9,168 nt of DNA from contig CABTZA010000071.1 of the NCBI GenBank assembly GCA_902489225.1, forward strand, positions 1 to 9,168, given 5' to 3'. Shown here one piece after another: positions 1 through 6,249 of this stretch (position 1 is its first letter; each line of letters starts with the position of its first letter). The notes below the pieces were generated by a model. It was not told the origin of the DNA. It made no database searches and worked only from the letters and a program-made list of their open reading frames with translations. Both the position numbers and the translations under genes were made by a program. The stretch is from an uncultured Collinsella sp. Its GTDB lineage: Bacteria > Actinomycetota > Coriobacteriia > Coriobacteriales > Coriobacteriaceae.

Positions 1-456
1 GCCGATCGCGTCGCCAACGCCGTTGCGGCCGAAACTTTCTACGGCGCGCCGGCAATCGTGGTGGACTTTGGCACCGCGACCAATATCGACGTCATCGATG
101 AGGACGGCTATTACATTGGCGGAGCGATCGCGCCGGGCATCCGCATCTCCATGGACGCGCTTGCCGCCCGCGCCGCCAAGCTCGCCAGCGTGCCGCTCGA
201 GGCGCCCGAGCACGCCATCGGCCGCGACACCGAGGAATGCATCAAGGTCGGCGCCGTGGTGGGCGCTGCCGCCATGGCCGAGGGCCTGGTCGCGCGCATG
301 AAACGCGAGCTGGGCCGCGAGGATGTCACCGTTATCGCCACGGGCGGTCTCGCCGGCATCGTCGCCGATTCGACCGATGCCTTCGACGTGGTCGACGGAC
401 AGCTCACCATCAAGGGTATCTGCGAAATCTACCGCCGCATGCAGGAGCTGGGATAG
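1..456 (+). CDS. coaX: Type III pantothenate kinase, C-terminal part (5' end outside window)
   Basis: CoaX phosphorylates pantothenate with ATP, the first step of coenzyme A synthesis, in the cytoplasm. The frame is open from base 1 and ends with TAG at 454-456, giving 151 residues of a protein that is usually about 255 long, so roughly the first 100 are missing. The visible part starts with ADRVANAVAA, matching the family's G-A-D-R-x-x-N segment whose Asp is the catalytic base. It continues with the nucleotide/phosphate motif DFGTATNID (about codons 22-30), then GGAIAPGI, the IGRDTEECIKVGAVVG segment and VIATGGLAGIV, all in family order (ASKHA fold). An ATG at 58 opens a shorter version, but the upstream residues are clearly conserved family sequence, so it is not the start. 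It converges on the ATPase gene at 541, with one palindrome in the 84-bp gap. Type III enzymes are known to need a monovalent cation and to resist CoA feedback; that is family knowledge. Confidence 0.94.
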   Translation, partial: ADRVANAVAAETFYGAPAIVVDFGTATNIDVIDEDGYYIGGAIAPGIRISMDALAARAAKLASVPLEAPEHAIGRDTEECIKVGAVVGAAAMAEGLVARMKRELGREDVTVIATGGLAGIVADSTDAFDVVDGQLTIKGICEIYRRMQELG

Positions 457-490
457 AGTAAACGCCAGGTCGCAGCAACCAGCCGCCAAT

Positions 491-533
491 CCTATTCCTC
501 AAAATCGAAAATTTATCAGTTTTGAGGAATAGG
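491..533. repeat. Palindrome copy 1 (ATPase-flanking repeat)
   Basis: Two perfect 14-bp arms, CCTATTCCTCAAAA at 491-504 and TTTTGAGGAATAGG at 520-533, surround a 15-nt A/T-rich centre starting TCGAAAA. It lies between the convergent coaX and ATPase genes, 7 bp beyond the ATPase stop codon. It could act as a bidirectional terminator, but neither side has a T-run after the stem and the same sequence recurs twice upstream of the ATPase. A repeat family or binding site is therefore more likely. Confidence 0.9.
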
Positions 534-540
534 CTTTCTG

Positions 541-1737
541 CTACGCCTCGCCGCATAGCCACCTCGCCAGGTCCACGATCTGCACCCCATTGCGGTCCGT
601 GGCCTCGTGATGCGTTCGGGCGAGAATCATCTTGGGGTACGCGTCGCCAATGCTCAGCAGTGGCGAAATCTCGCGTTCAAATGTCTTATCCGAGCTGATG
701 TCGTCGCTCACCTGAATGTAGAGCTTCTCGCTTCGCTTAATTGCTATAAAGTCAATTTCCTTTTTATAGAGCACACCGACGTATACCTCGTATCCGCGGC
801 GCAGCAGCTCGATGGCCACCATGTTCTCGTATACGCGTCCCCAATCCATATCACGTGTACCGAGCAGTGCGTATTTGAACGCGTGGTCTGCCAGGTAATA
901 TTTCTCGCCGCTCTTAAGGTATTTTTTGCCGCGAATGTCGTACCGACGAACTTTATAGAAGGCAAACGCATCGCACAGGTACCCCATGTACGTGCCGACC
1001 GTCTTGTTCGTAATCTTTAGCCCATCCGCATTTAATGCATCAGTAATGTTGCGTGCCGACGTAATGTTGGAAACGTTGTCCATCATGTAATCGGCAATGC
1101 GCAGCAGTGCCGATTCGTTTCTCACGTTATGCCGCTGCACGATATCCCTCACGATGAGCGTTTTGAAGACATTGGAGAGATATTGGTAGCGCTGCTCCTG
1201 CAGTGGATAAGGGTAAGAGCCGGACATACCGCCGGTTCTCGCGTACTCATCGAAGTCGCGATCGACCTCGCCCTCGTCACTATAGAAGCGATACTCCTCA
1301 AACGAGAATGGGAAAACCTCGATCTCGAACGTGCGCCCCGTAAAGAGCGTCGACAGATCACTCGACAGCAAAAAGGCGTTCGATCCGGTGATGAAGATGT
1401 CGTACTGCTCGGATGCATGGAGGCTGTTGATCGCGCGTTCAAAGCCGTCGCACATCTGAACCTCGTCGATAAGCAGGAAGTTTTGCTTGTCGGACACTCG
1501 ATGCTCTTTCACATAGGCGAGCAGGGCATGATATTCGAGCAGGCCCTCGAACTCGTCGAGGTTGTAATTGATATGGATGACATTCGAATTGGACAGATTT
1601 GCCTCCACGTAATCGCGGAGGGCCTCGAGCAATTTTGACTTACCGCTACGGCGAATGCCCGTTATGACCTTGATGTCCGGTACGCCAATAAGGCTCGTCA
1701 ACGTGTCCATATATGACGTTCTATTGATGAGTTTCAT
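541..1737 (-). CDS. AAA ATPase, AAA_14/DUF4143 family
   Basis: A 398-residue P-loop ATPase of the widespread AAA_14 plus DUF4143 architecture, whose cellular role is not established. Visible motifs are Walker A GIRRSGKS (27-34), Walker B FLLIDE (87-92) followed by VQ, and the sensor-like ITGSN (116-120). Next comes the family segment FTGRTFEIEVFPFSFEEY. The C-terminal region resembles a PD-(D/E)xK nuclease fold: Glu in YENM (304), EID (327-329) and YIQVS (340-344). A usual Lys is replaced by Ser in the last motif, so nuclease activity is doubtful. The start ATG at 1735-1737 has a good ribosome site (GGGAGG, about 6 nt upstream). Parts of the gene are AT-rich: 721-780 has 24 G/C in 60 bases, against 50 in 60 at 3661-3720 of the folP gene. 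With the bracketing palindromes this suggests recent acquisition. Family membership is firm; function is unknown. Confidence 0.9.
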   Translation of the reverse strand: MKLINRTSYMDTLTSLIGVPDIKVITGIRRSGKSKLLEALRDYVEANLSNSNVIHINYNLDEFEGLLEYHALLAYVKEHRVSDKQNFLLIDEVQMCDGFERAINSLHASEQYDIFITGSNAFLLSSDLSTLFTGRTFEIEVFPFSFEEYRFYSDEGEVDRDFDEYARTGGMSGSYPYPLQEQRYQYLSNVFKTLIVRDIVQRHNVRNESALLRIADYMMDNVSNITSARNITDALNADGLKITNKTVGTYMGYLCDAFAFYKVRRYDIRGKKYLKSGEKYYLADHAFKYALLGTRDMDWGRVYENMVAIELLRRGYEVYVGVLYKKEIDFIAIKRSEKLYIQVSDDISSDKTFEREISPLLSIGDAYPKMILARTHHEATDRNGVQIVDLARWLCGEA

Positions 1738-1763
1738 TGGTGCCTCCCTGCGGTCTTCTATCG

Positions 1764-1804
1764 CTATTCCTCAAAAACGAAAATTATTCAGTTTTGAGGA
1801 ATAG
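1764..1804. repeat. Palindrome copy 2 (ATPase-flanking repeat)
   Basis: Perfect 13-bp arms CTATTCCTCAAAA (1764-1776) and TTTTGAGGAATAG (1792-1804) around a 15-nt centre. It sits 26 bp upstream of the ATPase start codon, so it lies in the 5' leader or promoter-proximal region. Its left arm runs into CAAAAACGAAAATTATTC (1772-1789), which differs at only two positions from 6333-6350 in another hairpin of this window. Confidence 0.9.
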
Positions 1805-1815
1805 ACTCTGCAACG

Positions 1816-1821
1816 AATATA
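1816..1821 (-). promoter_or_regulatory. Possible -10 element for the ATPase gene
   Basis: On the minus strand the 43-bp spacer between palindrome copies 2 and 3 contains TATATT, five of six matches to the sigma-70 -10 consensus, about 80 bp before the ATPase start. No convincing -35 box lies at the right distance, so the assignment is weak. If correct, palindrome copy 2 would be transcribed in the leader and copy 3 would lie just upstream of the promoter. Confidence 0.25.
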
Positions 1822-1847
1822 CCTCGTTAAAGGCCGAGCTGGCTTAA

Positions 1848-1892
1848 TTCTATTCCTCAAAATCGAAATATTTTCAATTTTGAGGAATAGAA
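1848..1892. repeat. Palindrome copy 3 (ATPase-flanking repeat, longest stem)
   Basis: Sixteen-bp perfect arms, 1848-1863 and 1877-1892, extend the shared CTATTCCTCAAAA/TTTTGAGGAATAG core by TT/AA outside and A-T inside. After one C/A mismatch, GAAA (1865-1868) pairs with TTTC (1872-1875), leaving a three-base loop, so nearly the whole 45 bp is self-complementary. It lies between the BirA-like gene's terminator and the ATPase upstream region, 43 bp from copy 2. Confidence 0.9.
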
Positions 1893-1918
1893 CCGCGATG
1901 CCACCCTGTAGTCGCGTA

Positions 1919-1951
1919 AAGACCCTCCCCGGCACAGCCGAGGAGGGTCTT
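1919..1951 (-). terminator. Hairpin terminator after the BirA-like gene
   Basis: AAGACCCTCC (1919-1928) pairs perfectly with GGAGGGTCTT (1942-1951). Inside, after one C/A mismatch, CGGC pairs with GCCG around an ACA loop. Read on the minus strand, the stem begins 36 nt after the BirA-like stop codon and ends in CTTTA. This is a strong GC-rich stem with only a short T tail. The position fits termination of the sirtuin-folPK-BirA-like block. Confidence 0.75.
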
Positions 1952-1987
1952 GTTGTCATCGCTATCTTTGAGCGCGGGCGCCTCGCG

Positions 1988-2689
1988 TTACAGTCCGCGA
2001 ATCCGTACGGCCTCGGGCGGAAACTCCTGCTCGCCGGCATCGGTCTTGATGGTCGCGCGACCCCAGATGTCCAGGCCCGCAAACACACCGACCGCAAGCG
2101 GCAAACCGCTGGGCGACACCGCCGCGACCTGACGACCCAGCAGTGGCACCATGTCAAAGTACTCGCCCAGCACCGGAGCCAGCGGGCCGGCGGCGCCCTG
2201 CGGCGTGTTGGCGGCAACTGCCCAGGTGTCCACGCGGACCAGCACGGCGGCGGCCAATGCCTCGATCAGCGCCTCATCTGCCATATCCACGCCAAGCTCA
2301 CCCAGCGCCGCACGCTCAACATCCACCGTCACCGCGGCAAACATACCCGCGGCACCGGCACCGCCGTTCACGGCAACGCGCGCGAGTGACGTCTCAAACG
2401 CAGGCGCACCGCACACGATATCGCTCGGCCACTGGATACCCACCTTGCCGGCAAGGCCCAACCCCGGCGTCGAAGCCGTGCCCACGAGCGCATCCATCAT
2501 GCCCATCGCGGCCACAAACGGCAGGCCGTGGAAGGCGTGCATATTCACATCGGGGCGCACGACCAGCGAAAACGTCAGCGAAGCATCGCCCGCGCTCCAC
2601 GCGCACCAGCCCGCGGACACGCCCTCGCGGCCCGCGTCACGCGCCGCGTCGAGCTCGGTACCGGCGGCAACAGCATTCATCTCGATCAT
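1988..2689 (-). CDS. BirA-like (biotin/lipoate protein ligase fold) protein, catalytic motifs missing
   Basis: A 233-residue protein aligning by eye to the catalytic and C-terminal domains of biotin-protein ligase, without the N-terminal helix-turn-helix. Similarities are SLTFSLVVRP (37-46), equivalent to the strand after the biotin loop; GIQWPSD (84-90), in the place of KWPND; AGMFAAVTVDV, in the place of the GIGIN strand; and an SH3-like tail GVFAGLDIWGR...EAVRIRGL. The odd part is what is absent. The GRGRxGR loop that binds biotinyl-AMP is not there, Lys of KWPND is Gln86, and the Lys of the following RKLAG segment has no counterpart. Biotin ligase activity is therefore uncertain; a pseudoenzyme, or a ligase with another substrate, is possible. 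The start ATG directly follows the folP-folK stop codon (TAGATG), implying translational coupling. ATG at codon 4 is an alternative start. A hairpin terminator follows. Confidence 0.72.
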   Translation of the reverse strand: MIEMNAVAAGTELDAARDAGREGVSAGWCAWSAGDASLTFSLVVRPDVNMHAFHGLPFVAAMGMMDALVGTASTPGLGLAGKVGIQWPSDIVCGAPAFETSLARVAVNGGAGAAGMFAAVTVDVERAALGELGVDMADEALIEALAAAVLVRVDTWAVAANTPQGAAGPLAPVLGEYFDMVPLLGRQVAAVSPSGLPLAVGVFAGLDIWGRATIKTDAGEQEFPPEAVRIRGL

Positions 2690-4432
2690 CTACATACGCC
2701 CCAATTCGCCCACGATATGGCCCACGCGATCCTCGGGCTCCTTGACCTCGACGCCGTTGTAGCGGAAGAACCGCGCCGGGTCGTGCATCAGGTCCTCGAG
2801 CGGCACCAGCACAAAGTCGCGCTCGCCGATCAGCGGATGCGGCAGGCGCAGTTTTTTGCCGCCGTGGGTCTCGCCATCCATCCACAGCAGGTCCAGGTCG
2901 ATAGTGCGCGGGCCGTTGGCCTTGGCCTTTTTGGAACGGTCGCGGCCCAGCTCGGCCTCGATCTTCATGAGCTCGTCGAGCAGCACCAGCGGCGCCAGCT
3001 CGGTCTTGATCTCGATGACGGCGTTGGCGAACGCGTCTTGGCGCGTCTCGTAGGCCGGCTCGCTCTCGTAGATGCGCGAGCAGTTGGACACGCAGGTGAG
3101 CGGAATCTCGGCGATCATGTCGCGCGCGGCGCGGATGTTGTCACAGCGATGCCCCAGGTTGGAGCCCACGGCCACAAACGCACGGCGCGGCTGCGGCTTG
3201 GCGACAGCCCAGTAGCCGTTCAGGAACTGCGCAAAGCCGGCGACGTCGTGCACGCGCACGATGTTGGCGCCGGCCTGGATCGCACCCAGGCACACACCAA
3301 ACGTGGCGGCATCGCGCTCGGCGGCCTCGGTCACGCCCGAGACGGCGCCCACAAAGCGCTTGCGCGACACGGCGCACATGAGCGGATAGCCCAGCGATGC
3401 CATCTTGGCGGTCTCGCGCTGGATGACGATATCCTCGTTGGCCGTCTTGCCAAAGCCAGGACCGGGATCGATGCAGATGCGGTCGCGCGACACGCCGGCG
3501 TGGATGAGCGCGCGAGCCTGGTCGGACAGAAAGCCCATGACGCGGCGCATGATGGGCGCCGAATCGGGCAGGGTGAAGCGGCGGAGCTGCGAGGTGGCCA
3601 CGTAGGCTTCCTCGCGGCGGGCGCTGCGGCGCATCATGGCGGCCAGGTGGTCATTGGGCTCCGATGCGGCCTCGGTGGCTGCGGGCGCGGCCTCGGGCGC
3701 GGGTGCGACGGTCTCGGCGGCAGTAGCCTGCTCGACGGCGGGCGCCTCCTGCTCGCTTGCGGGCTCAGACGTGGGCTCCGGTTCACCAAACGGCAACGAG
3801 GGCTGCACCACGCCGCCCGGAAGCTTGGCCTCCGGCTTAGGTTCGCCCAGCAACTTGCCGCGACGGCGACGGGCCGGCTTCTCGGCCTCGCGCGCGGCCT
3901 CGGCAGCCGCTTCGCGTGCCTTCTCGGCAACAAACGCCGCTGCCGAGGTATCGAGCTGCACCGTTGCGTGCGTGCGCGCGGGCGCGGCGACCTCGCCGGC
4001 ATGCATCACGATGACGCCGCAGGCGCTCGTCTTAACAAACTCGACCATCTTGGGGTCGGTAAAGCCGGTCACGTCGTTGACGATCGAGGCGCCGCAGCGC
4101 ACGGCCGCCTTGGCAACCGCCACGTGACGCGTGTCGATCGAGACGATGGCGCCCTCCTTGGCCAGCGCGCGCACCACGGGCAGCACGCGGCGAGCCTCCT
4201 CGTCGGGGTTGACCGGGGTAAAGCCGGGGCGCGTAGACTCGCCGCCCACGTCGATGATGTCGGCGCCGGCGTCGAGCATCGCCAGGCCATACTCGATGGC
4301 GGCATCCGGGTCGAAGTGCTCCCCGCCGTCGCTAAACGAATCGGGCGTCACGTTGAGGACGCCCATGATGCGCGGACGGTCAAAGCTGAGCTCATACTTT
4401 CCGCACCGCCATGTCTTGCTGTCGTTCGCCAT
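2690..4432 (-). CDS. folP/folK: Dihydropteroate synthase-HPPK fusion with a large low-complexity insertion
   Basis: A 580-residue bifunctional folate enzyme. The N-terminal DHPS joins 6-hydroxymethyl-dihydropterin diphosphate to p-aminobenzoate; the C-terminal HPPK makes that diphosphate from ATP, so consecutive steps are fused. DHPS motifs: GVLNVTPDSFSDGG (24-37), DVGGESTRPG (61-70), SIDTR (98-102), VNDVTG (118-123), VMH (142-144), IDPGPGFGKT (321-330), SRKRFVG (356-362) and RVHD (393-396). HPPK motifs: FVAVGSNLG (419-427), the SRIYESEPAYE region (452-462) and GPRTIDLDLL (507-516). The order DHPS-HPPK is opposite to the HPPK-DHPS fusions of fungi and plants. Residues about 145-290 are Ala/Glu/Pro-rich with a PARRRRGK patch and replace a short loop. 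The start is the ATG at 4430-4432, 6 nt from AGGAGG (4439-4444); an ATG two codons upstream abuts that site and is less likely. FolB is not in the window. This is the likely sulfonamide target (family knowledge). Confidence 0.95.
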   Translation of the reverse strand: MANDSKTWRCGKYELSFDRPRIMGVLNVTPDSFSDGGEHFDPDAAIEYGLAMLDAGADIIDVGGESTRPGFTPVNPDEEARRVLPVVRALAKEGAIVSIDTRHVAVAKAAVRCGASIVNDVTGFTDPKMVEFVKTSACGVIVMHAGEVAAPARTHATVQLDTSAAAFVAEKAREAAAEAAREAEKPARRRRGKLLGEPKPEAKLPGGVVQPSLPFGEPEPTSEPASEQEAPAVEQATAAETVAPAPEAAPAATEAASEPNDHLAAMMRRSARREEAYVATSQLRRFTLPDSAPIMRRVMGFLSDQARALIHAGVSRDRICIDPGPGFGKTANEDIVIQRETAKMASLGYPLMCAVSRKRFVGAVSGVTEAAERDAATFGVCLGAIQAGANIVRVHDVAGFAQFLNGYWAVAKPQPRRAFVAVGSNLGHRCDNIRAARDMIAEIPLTCVSNCSRIYESEPAYETRQDAFANAVIEIKTELAPLVLLDELMKIEAELGRDRSKKAKANGPRTIDLDLLWMDGETHGGKKLRLPHPLIGERDFVLVPLEDLMHDPARFFRYNGVEVKEPEDRVGHIVGELGRM

Positions 4433-4451
4433 GAACATCCTCCTAAAATGC

Positions 4452-4485
4452 CCACGCCGCCGAGCTTGGGGAGCTGGCGGCGGGG
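4452..4485 (-). promoter_or_regulatory. GC-rich hairpin in the sirtuin-folP gap
   Basis: CGCCGCC (4455-4461) pairs with GGCGGCG (4476-4482), and AGCT (4463-4466) with AGCT (4472-4475) around TGGGG, leaving one bulged G; flanking CC/GG can extend it. In the minus-strand transcript it is followed by GGGCATTTT and then directly by the folP ribosome site AGGAGG. It may be a weak terminator for the sirtuin gene or a leader structure affecting folP translation. The short T tail makes full termination unlikely, and no riboswitch class is recognised. Confidence 0.45.
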
Positions 4486-4527
4486 TCGCTTTGCACTCAG
4501 TCTTTCTATTGTATCCGCGCGCGCGGG

Positions 4528-5280
4528 CTAGAACGCAAACGCGGCCGCGATGTCGCAAGAAATCAGCAGGTCGGCATTTGCATCCTGATCGGTGGGGGCA
4601 AGGTTGCATATGGCCAGTGTATCGCCGGTAAAGTAGCGTGTAAGGCCCGCCGCCGGATACACCACGAGCGAGGTCCCGCCTACAATGAGGGCATCGGCCG
4701 CGGCGATGGTGGCAACGGCACCGGTCAACACATGCTCGTTGAGCGGCTCCTCGTAGAGCACCACATCGGGCTTGATGCGACCTCCGCACGCGGGGCACAC
4801 GGGCACGCCCGCGGCGTCCTCGTGCTCGCGCGAGCAAATCCACTCGGCACCATAGACCGCGCCGCACGCCTGGCAGATATTGCGGTGGACCGAGCCATGC
4901 AGCTCGAACACGCGCTGCGAGCCGGCCGCCTGGTGCAGGCCGTCGATGTTTTGCGTCACCACGGCACTGAGCTTGCCCGCGCGTTCCAGCTCGGCCAGCT
5001 TGGTGTGGCAGCGATTAGGCTTGGCGCCAGGCGCGATCATCTTGGTGCGGTAAAAGTCGAAGAACTCGGCCGGGTGTGCCTTGTAAAAGCTGTGCGAGAG
5101 CATGGTCTCGGGCGGATAGGAAAACTGCTGGTGATACAGGCCGTCCACGCTGCGGAAATCGGGAATGCCGCTTGCCGTGGAAACGCCCGCGCCGCCAAAG
5201 AACACCACGCGCTCGTGGGTATTGAACAGCTCCGCCAGCGCGGCGGAGGCCTGCTTGGGATCTGTTATCGCTTGCGTCAT
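4528..5280 (-). CDS. cobB: NAD-dependent protein deacylase, Sir2 family
   Basis: A 250-residue sirtuin, a typical length for compact bacterial members. It removes acyl groups from protein lysines, converting NAD to nicotinamide and O-acyl-ADP-ribose. Visible motifs: NAD-binding GAGVSTASGIPDFR (30-43), TQNIDGLH (109-116), catalytic His128 in ELHGS, zinc-binding Cys136/139 and Cys162/165, GGTSLVVYPAAGL from 201, and NLAP near the end. The acyl-pocket segment FDFYRTKMI (74-82) resembles the Thermotoga Sir2 type and lacks the clear Tyr-x-x-Arg pair of desuccinylases, so deacetylation is the more likely activity (inference). The chosen start ATG (5278-5280) has GGAGG 6 nt upstream; an in-frame ATG 17 codons earlier would extend over that site and lacks a comparable one. 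It is the first gene of the minus block, 95 bp before folP and divergent from the exonuclease gene. Confidence 0.94.
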   Translation of the reverse strand: MTQAITDPKQASAALAELFNTHERVVFFGGAGVSTASGIPDFRSVDGLYHQQFSYPPETMLSHSFYKAHPAEFFDFYRTKMIAPGAKPNRCHTKLAELERAGKLSAVVTQNIDGLHQAAGSQRVFELHGSVHRNICQACGAVYGAEWICSREHEDAAGVPVCPACGGRIKPDVVLYEEPLNEHVLTGAVATIAAADALIVGGTSLVVYPAAGLTRYFTGDTLAICNLAPTDQDANADLLISCDIAAAFAF

Positions 5281-5415
5281 GTTTGTCCTCCGTCCATGTT
5301 GGTCGGGCAGCGTTGAGCGACGTCCCAGCATGCGTCCTTTAAGTCAGCATGCGCGGAGCCCACCCCGCCCCTGTTGCGCTAATCTTAAGCCTGCCAACCC
5401 CGTCGAAAGGACACC
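5281..5415. promoter_or_regulatory. Divergent promoter region between sirtuin and exonuclease III genes
   Basis: This 135-bp gap must hold the starts for both divergent genes. It contains a direct repeat CAGCATGCG at 5326-5334 and 5345-5353, starts 19 bp apart, each with the palindromic core GCATGC; this spacing could suit a dimeric regulator. A weak -10-like TAATCT lies at 5380-5385 on the plus strand. Ribosome sites are CCTCC at 5287-5291 (GGAGG on minus) and AAGGA at 5407-5411 (plus). No confident promoter hexamer pair is seen. Confidence 0.4.
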
Positions 5416-6234
5416 ATGCCTCAGACTTACACTTTCGCCTCGTGGAACGTCAACGGCCTGCGCGCCGTGCTCAAAAAGGACCCGAGCTTTATCCAGATCG
5501 CGCAAGAACTCGACGTCGATATCCTGGCGCTGCAGGAGACCAAGCTGCAGGAGGGCCAGGTCGATATCGACCTGCCCGGCTATCACCAAACCTGGAGCTA
5601 CGCCGAGCGCAAAGGCTATTCGGGCACCGCGGTCTTTAGCCGCCAGGAGCCGCTACGCGTGCTGCGCGCCGACGCGCTGCTGCCCTACGCCGGCGAGGGC
5701 GAGGCCGCCGAGCTCGTTGCCCAAGCCGCAACCGAGGGCCGCGTCTGTGCGCTCGAGTTCGACAAGTTTTGGTTTGTCGACGTCTATACGCCCAACGCGC
5801 AAAATGAGCTCGCGCGCATCGACGTGCGTATGGCCTGGGACGATGCCTACCGCGGCTTTTTGAACGCGCTCGAGTGCGAGACCGGCAAACCCGTCGTAAC
5901 TTGCGGCGACTTTAACGTGGCGCACGAGGAGATCGACCTTAAGAACCCCAAGTCCAACCGCGGCAACGCAGGCTTTTCGGACGAGGAGCGCGGCAAGTTT
6001 ACCGAGCTGCTCAACGGCGGGGTTACCGATACCTGGCGCGCGGCAAACCCCGACGTCGAGGGCGTCTACAGCTGGTGGAGCTACCGCTTTAATGCCCGTA
6101 AGAACAACGCAGGCTGGCGCATCGACTACTTCCTGGTAAGCGACGCAATCGCCGACAACGTACGCGACACCGGTATCCGCGGCGACATCTTTGGCAGTGA
6201 CCACTGCCCCGTCACCCTCACGCTAGAGCTCTAG
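5416..6234 (+). CDS. xth: Exodeoxyribonuclease III (AP endonuclease family)
   Basis: A 272-residue metal-dependent phosphodiesterase of the exonuclease/endonuclease/phosphatase fold. It cleaves DNA 5' of abasic sites and trims 3' blocked ends in base-excision repair. Active-site landmarks: WNVNGLRA (10-17), metal-binding Glu41 in LQETK, Tyr124 in YTPNA, Asp165 and Asn167 in GDFNVAHEEIDL, WSYRFNARKNN, WRIDY (234-238) and the terminal pair Asp262-His263 in GSDHCPV. It most resembles the Gram-positive ExoA type, with GDFNVAHEEIDL and SWWSYRFNARKNN. It is some 15 residues longer than usual because residues about 82-107 carry an Ala/Glu-rich extension (ADALLPYAGEGEAAEL...) where homologues have a short turn before EGR. 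The start ATG has AAGGA 4 nt upstream. It is a single-gene unit, divergent from the sirtuin gene and convergent with the ECF operon. Confidence 0.96.
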   Translation: MPQTYTFASWNVNGLRAVLKKDPSFIQIAQELDVDILALQETKLQEGQVDIDLPGYHQTWSYAERKGYSGTAVFSRQEPLRVLRADALLPYAGEGEAAELVAQAATEGRVCALEFDKFWFVDVYTPNAQNELARIDVRMAWDDAYRGFLNALECETGKPVVTCGDFNVAHEEIDLKNPKSNRGNAGFSDEERGKFTELLNGGVTDTWRAANPDVEGVYSWWSYRFNARKNNAGWRIDYFLVSDAIADNVRDTGIRGDIFGSDHCPVTLTLEL

Positions 6235-6249
6235 CCCCAAGTAATTCCT

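Noticed and set aside
491..533. Simple intrinsic terminator for coaX
   Set aside because: The stem is AT-rich and no T-run follows on either strand, and identical copies lie upstream of a gene. It is recorded as a repeat, although some termination activity is possible.
491..1892. CRISPR array from the three repeats
   Set aside because: The repeats are palindromes of 41-45 bp with one gap of about 1.2 kb containing a gene and one of 43 bp. There is no regular repeat-spacer pattern and no cas gene.
2528..4531. Very long open frame on the plus strand opposite folP-folK
   Set aside because: The product is rich in His, Arg, Gly and Ala with no recognisable domain, and it lies antisense to a gene with clear DHPS and HPPK motifs. 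High GC makes stop codons rare in this frame.
4433..4867. Upstream in-frame extension of folP-folK by 145 codons
   Set aside because: It would overlap the sirtuin gene in another frame and encodes Arg/Cys-rich nonsense. The ATG at 4430-4432 has an ideal ribosome site and directly precedes DHPS sequence.
5281..5331. Longer sirtuin start 17 codons upstream
   Set aside because: The added residues (MLGRRSTLPDQHG...) are unlike sirtuins and cover the GGAGG site serving the chosen start.
5653..6204. Minus-strand open frame opposite the exonuclease III gene
   Set aside because: Val/Ala-rich product with no family motif, wholly antisense to a gene with all ExoIII active-site residues.
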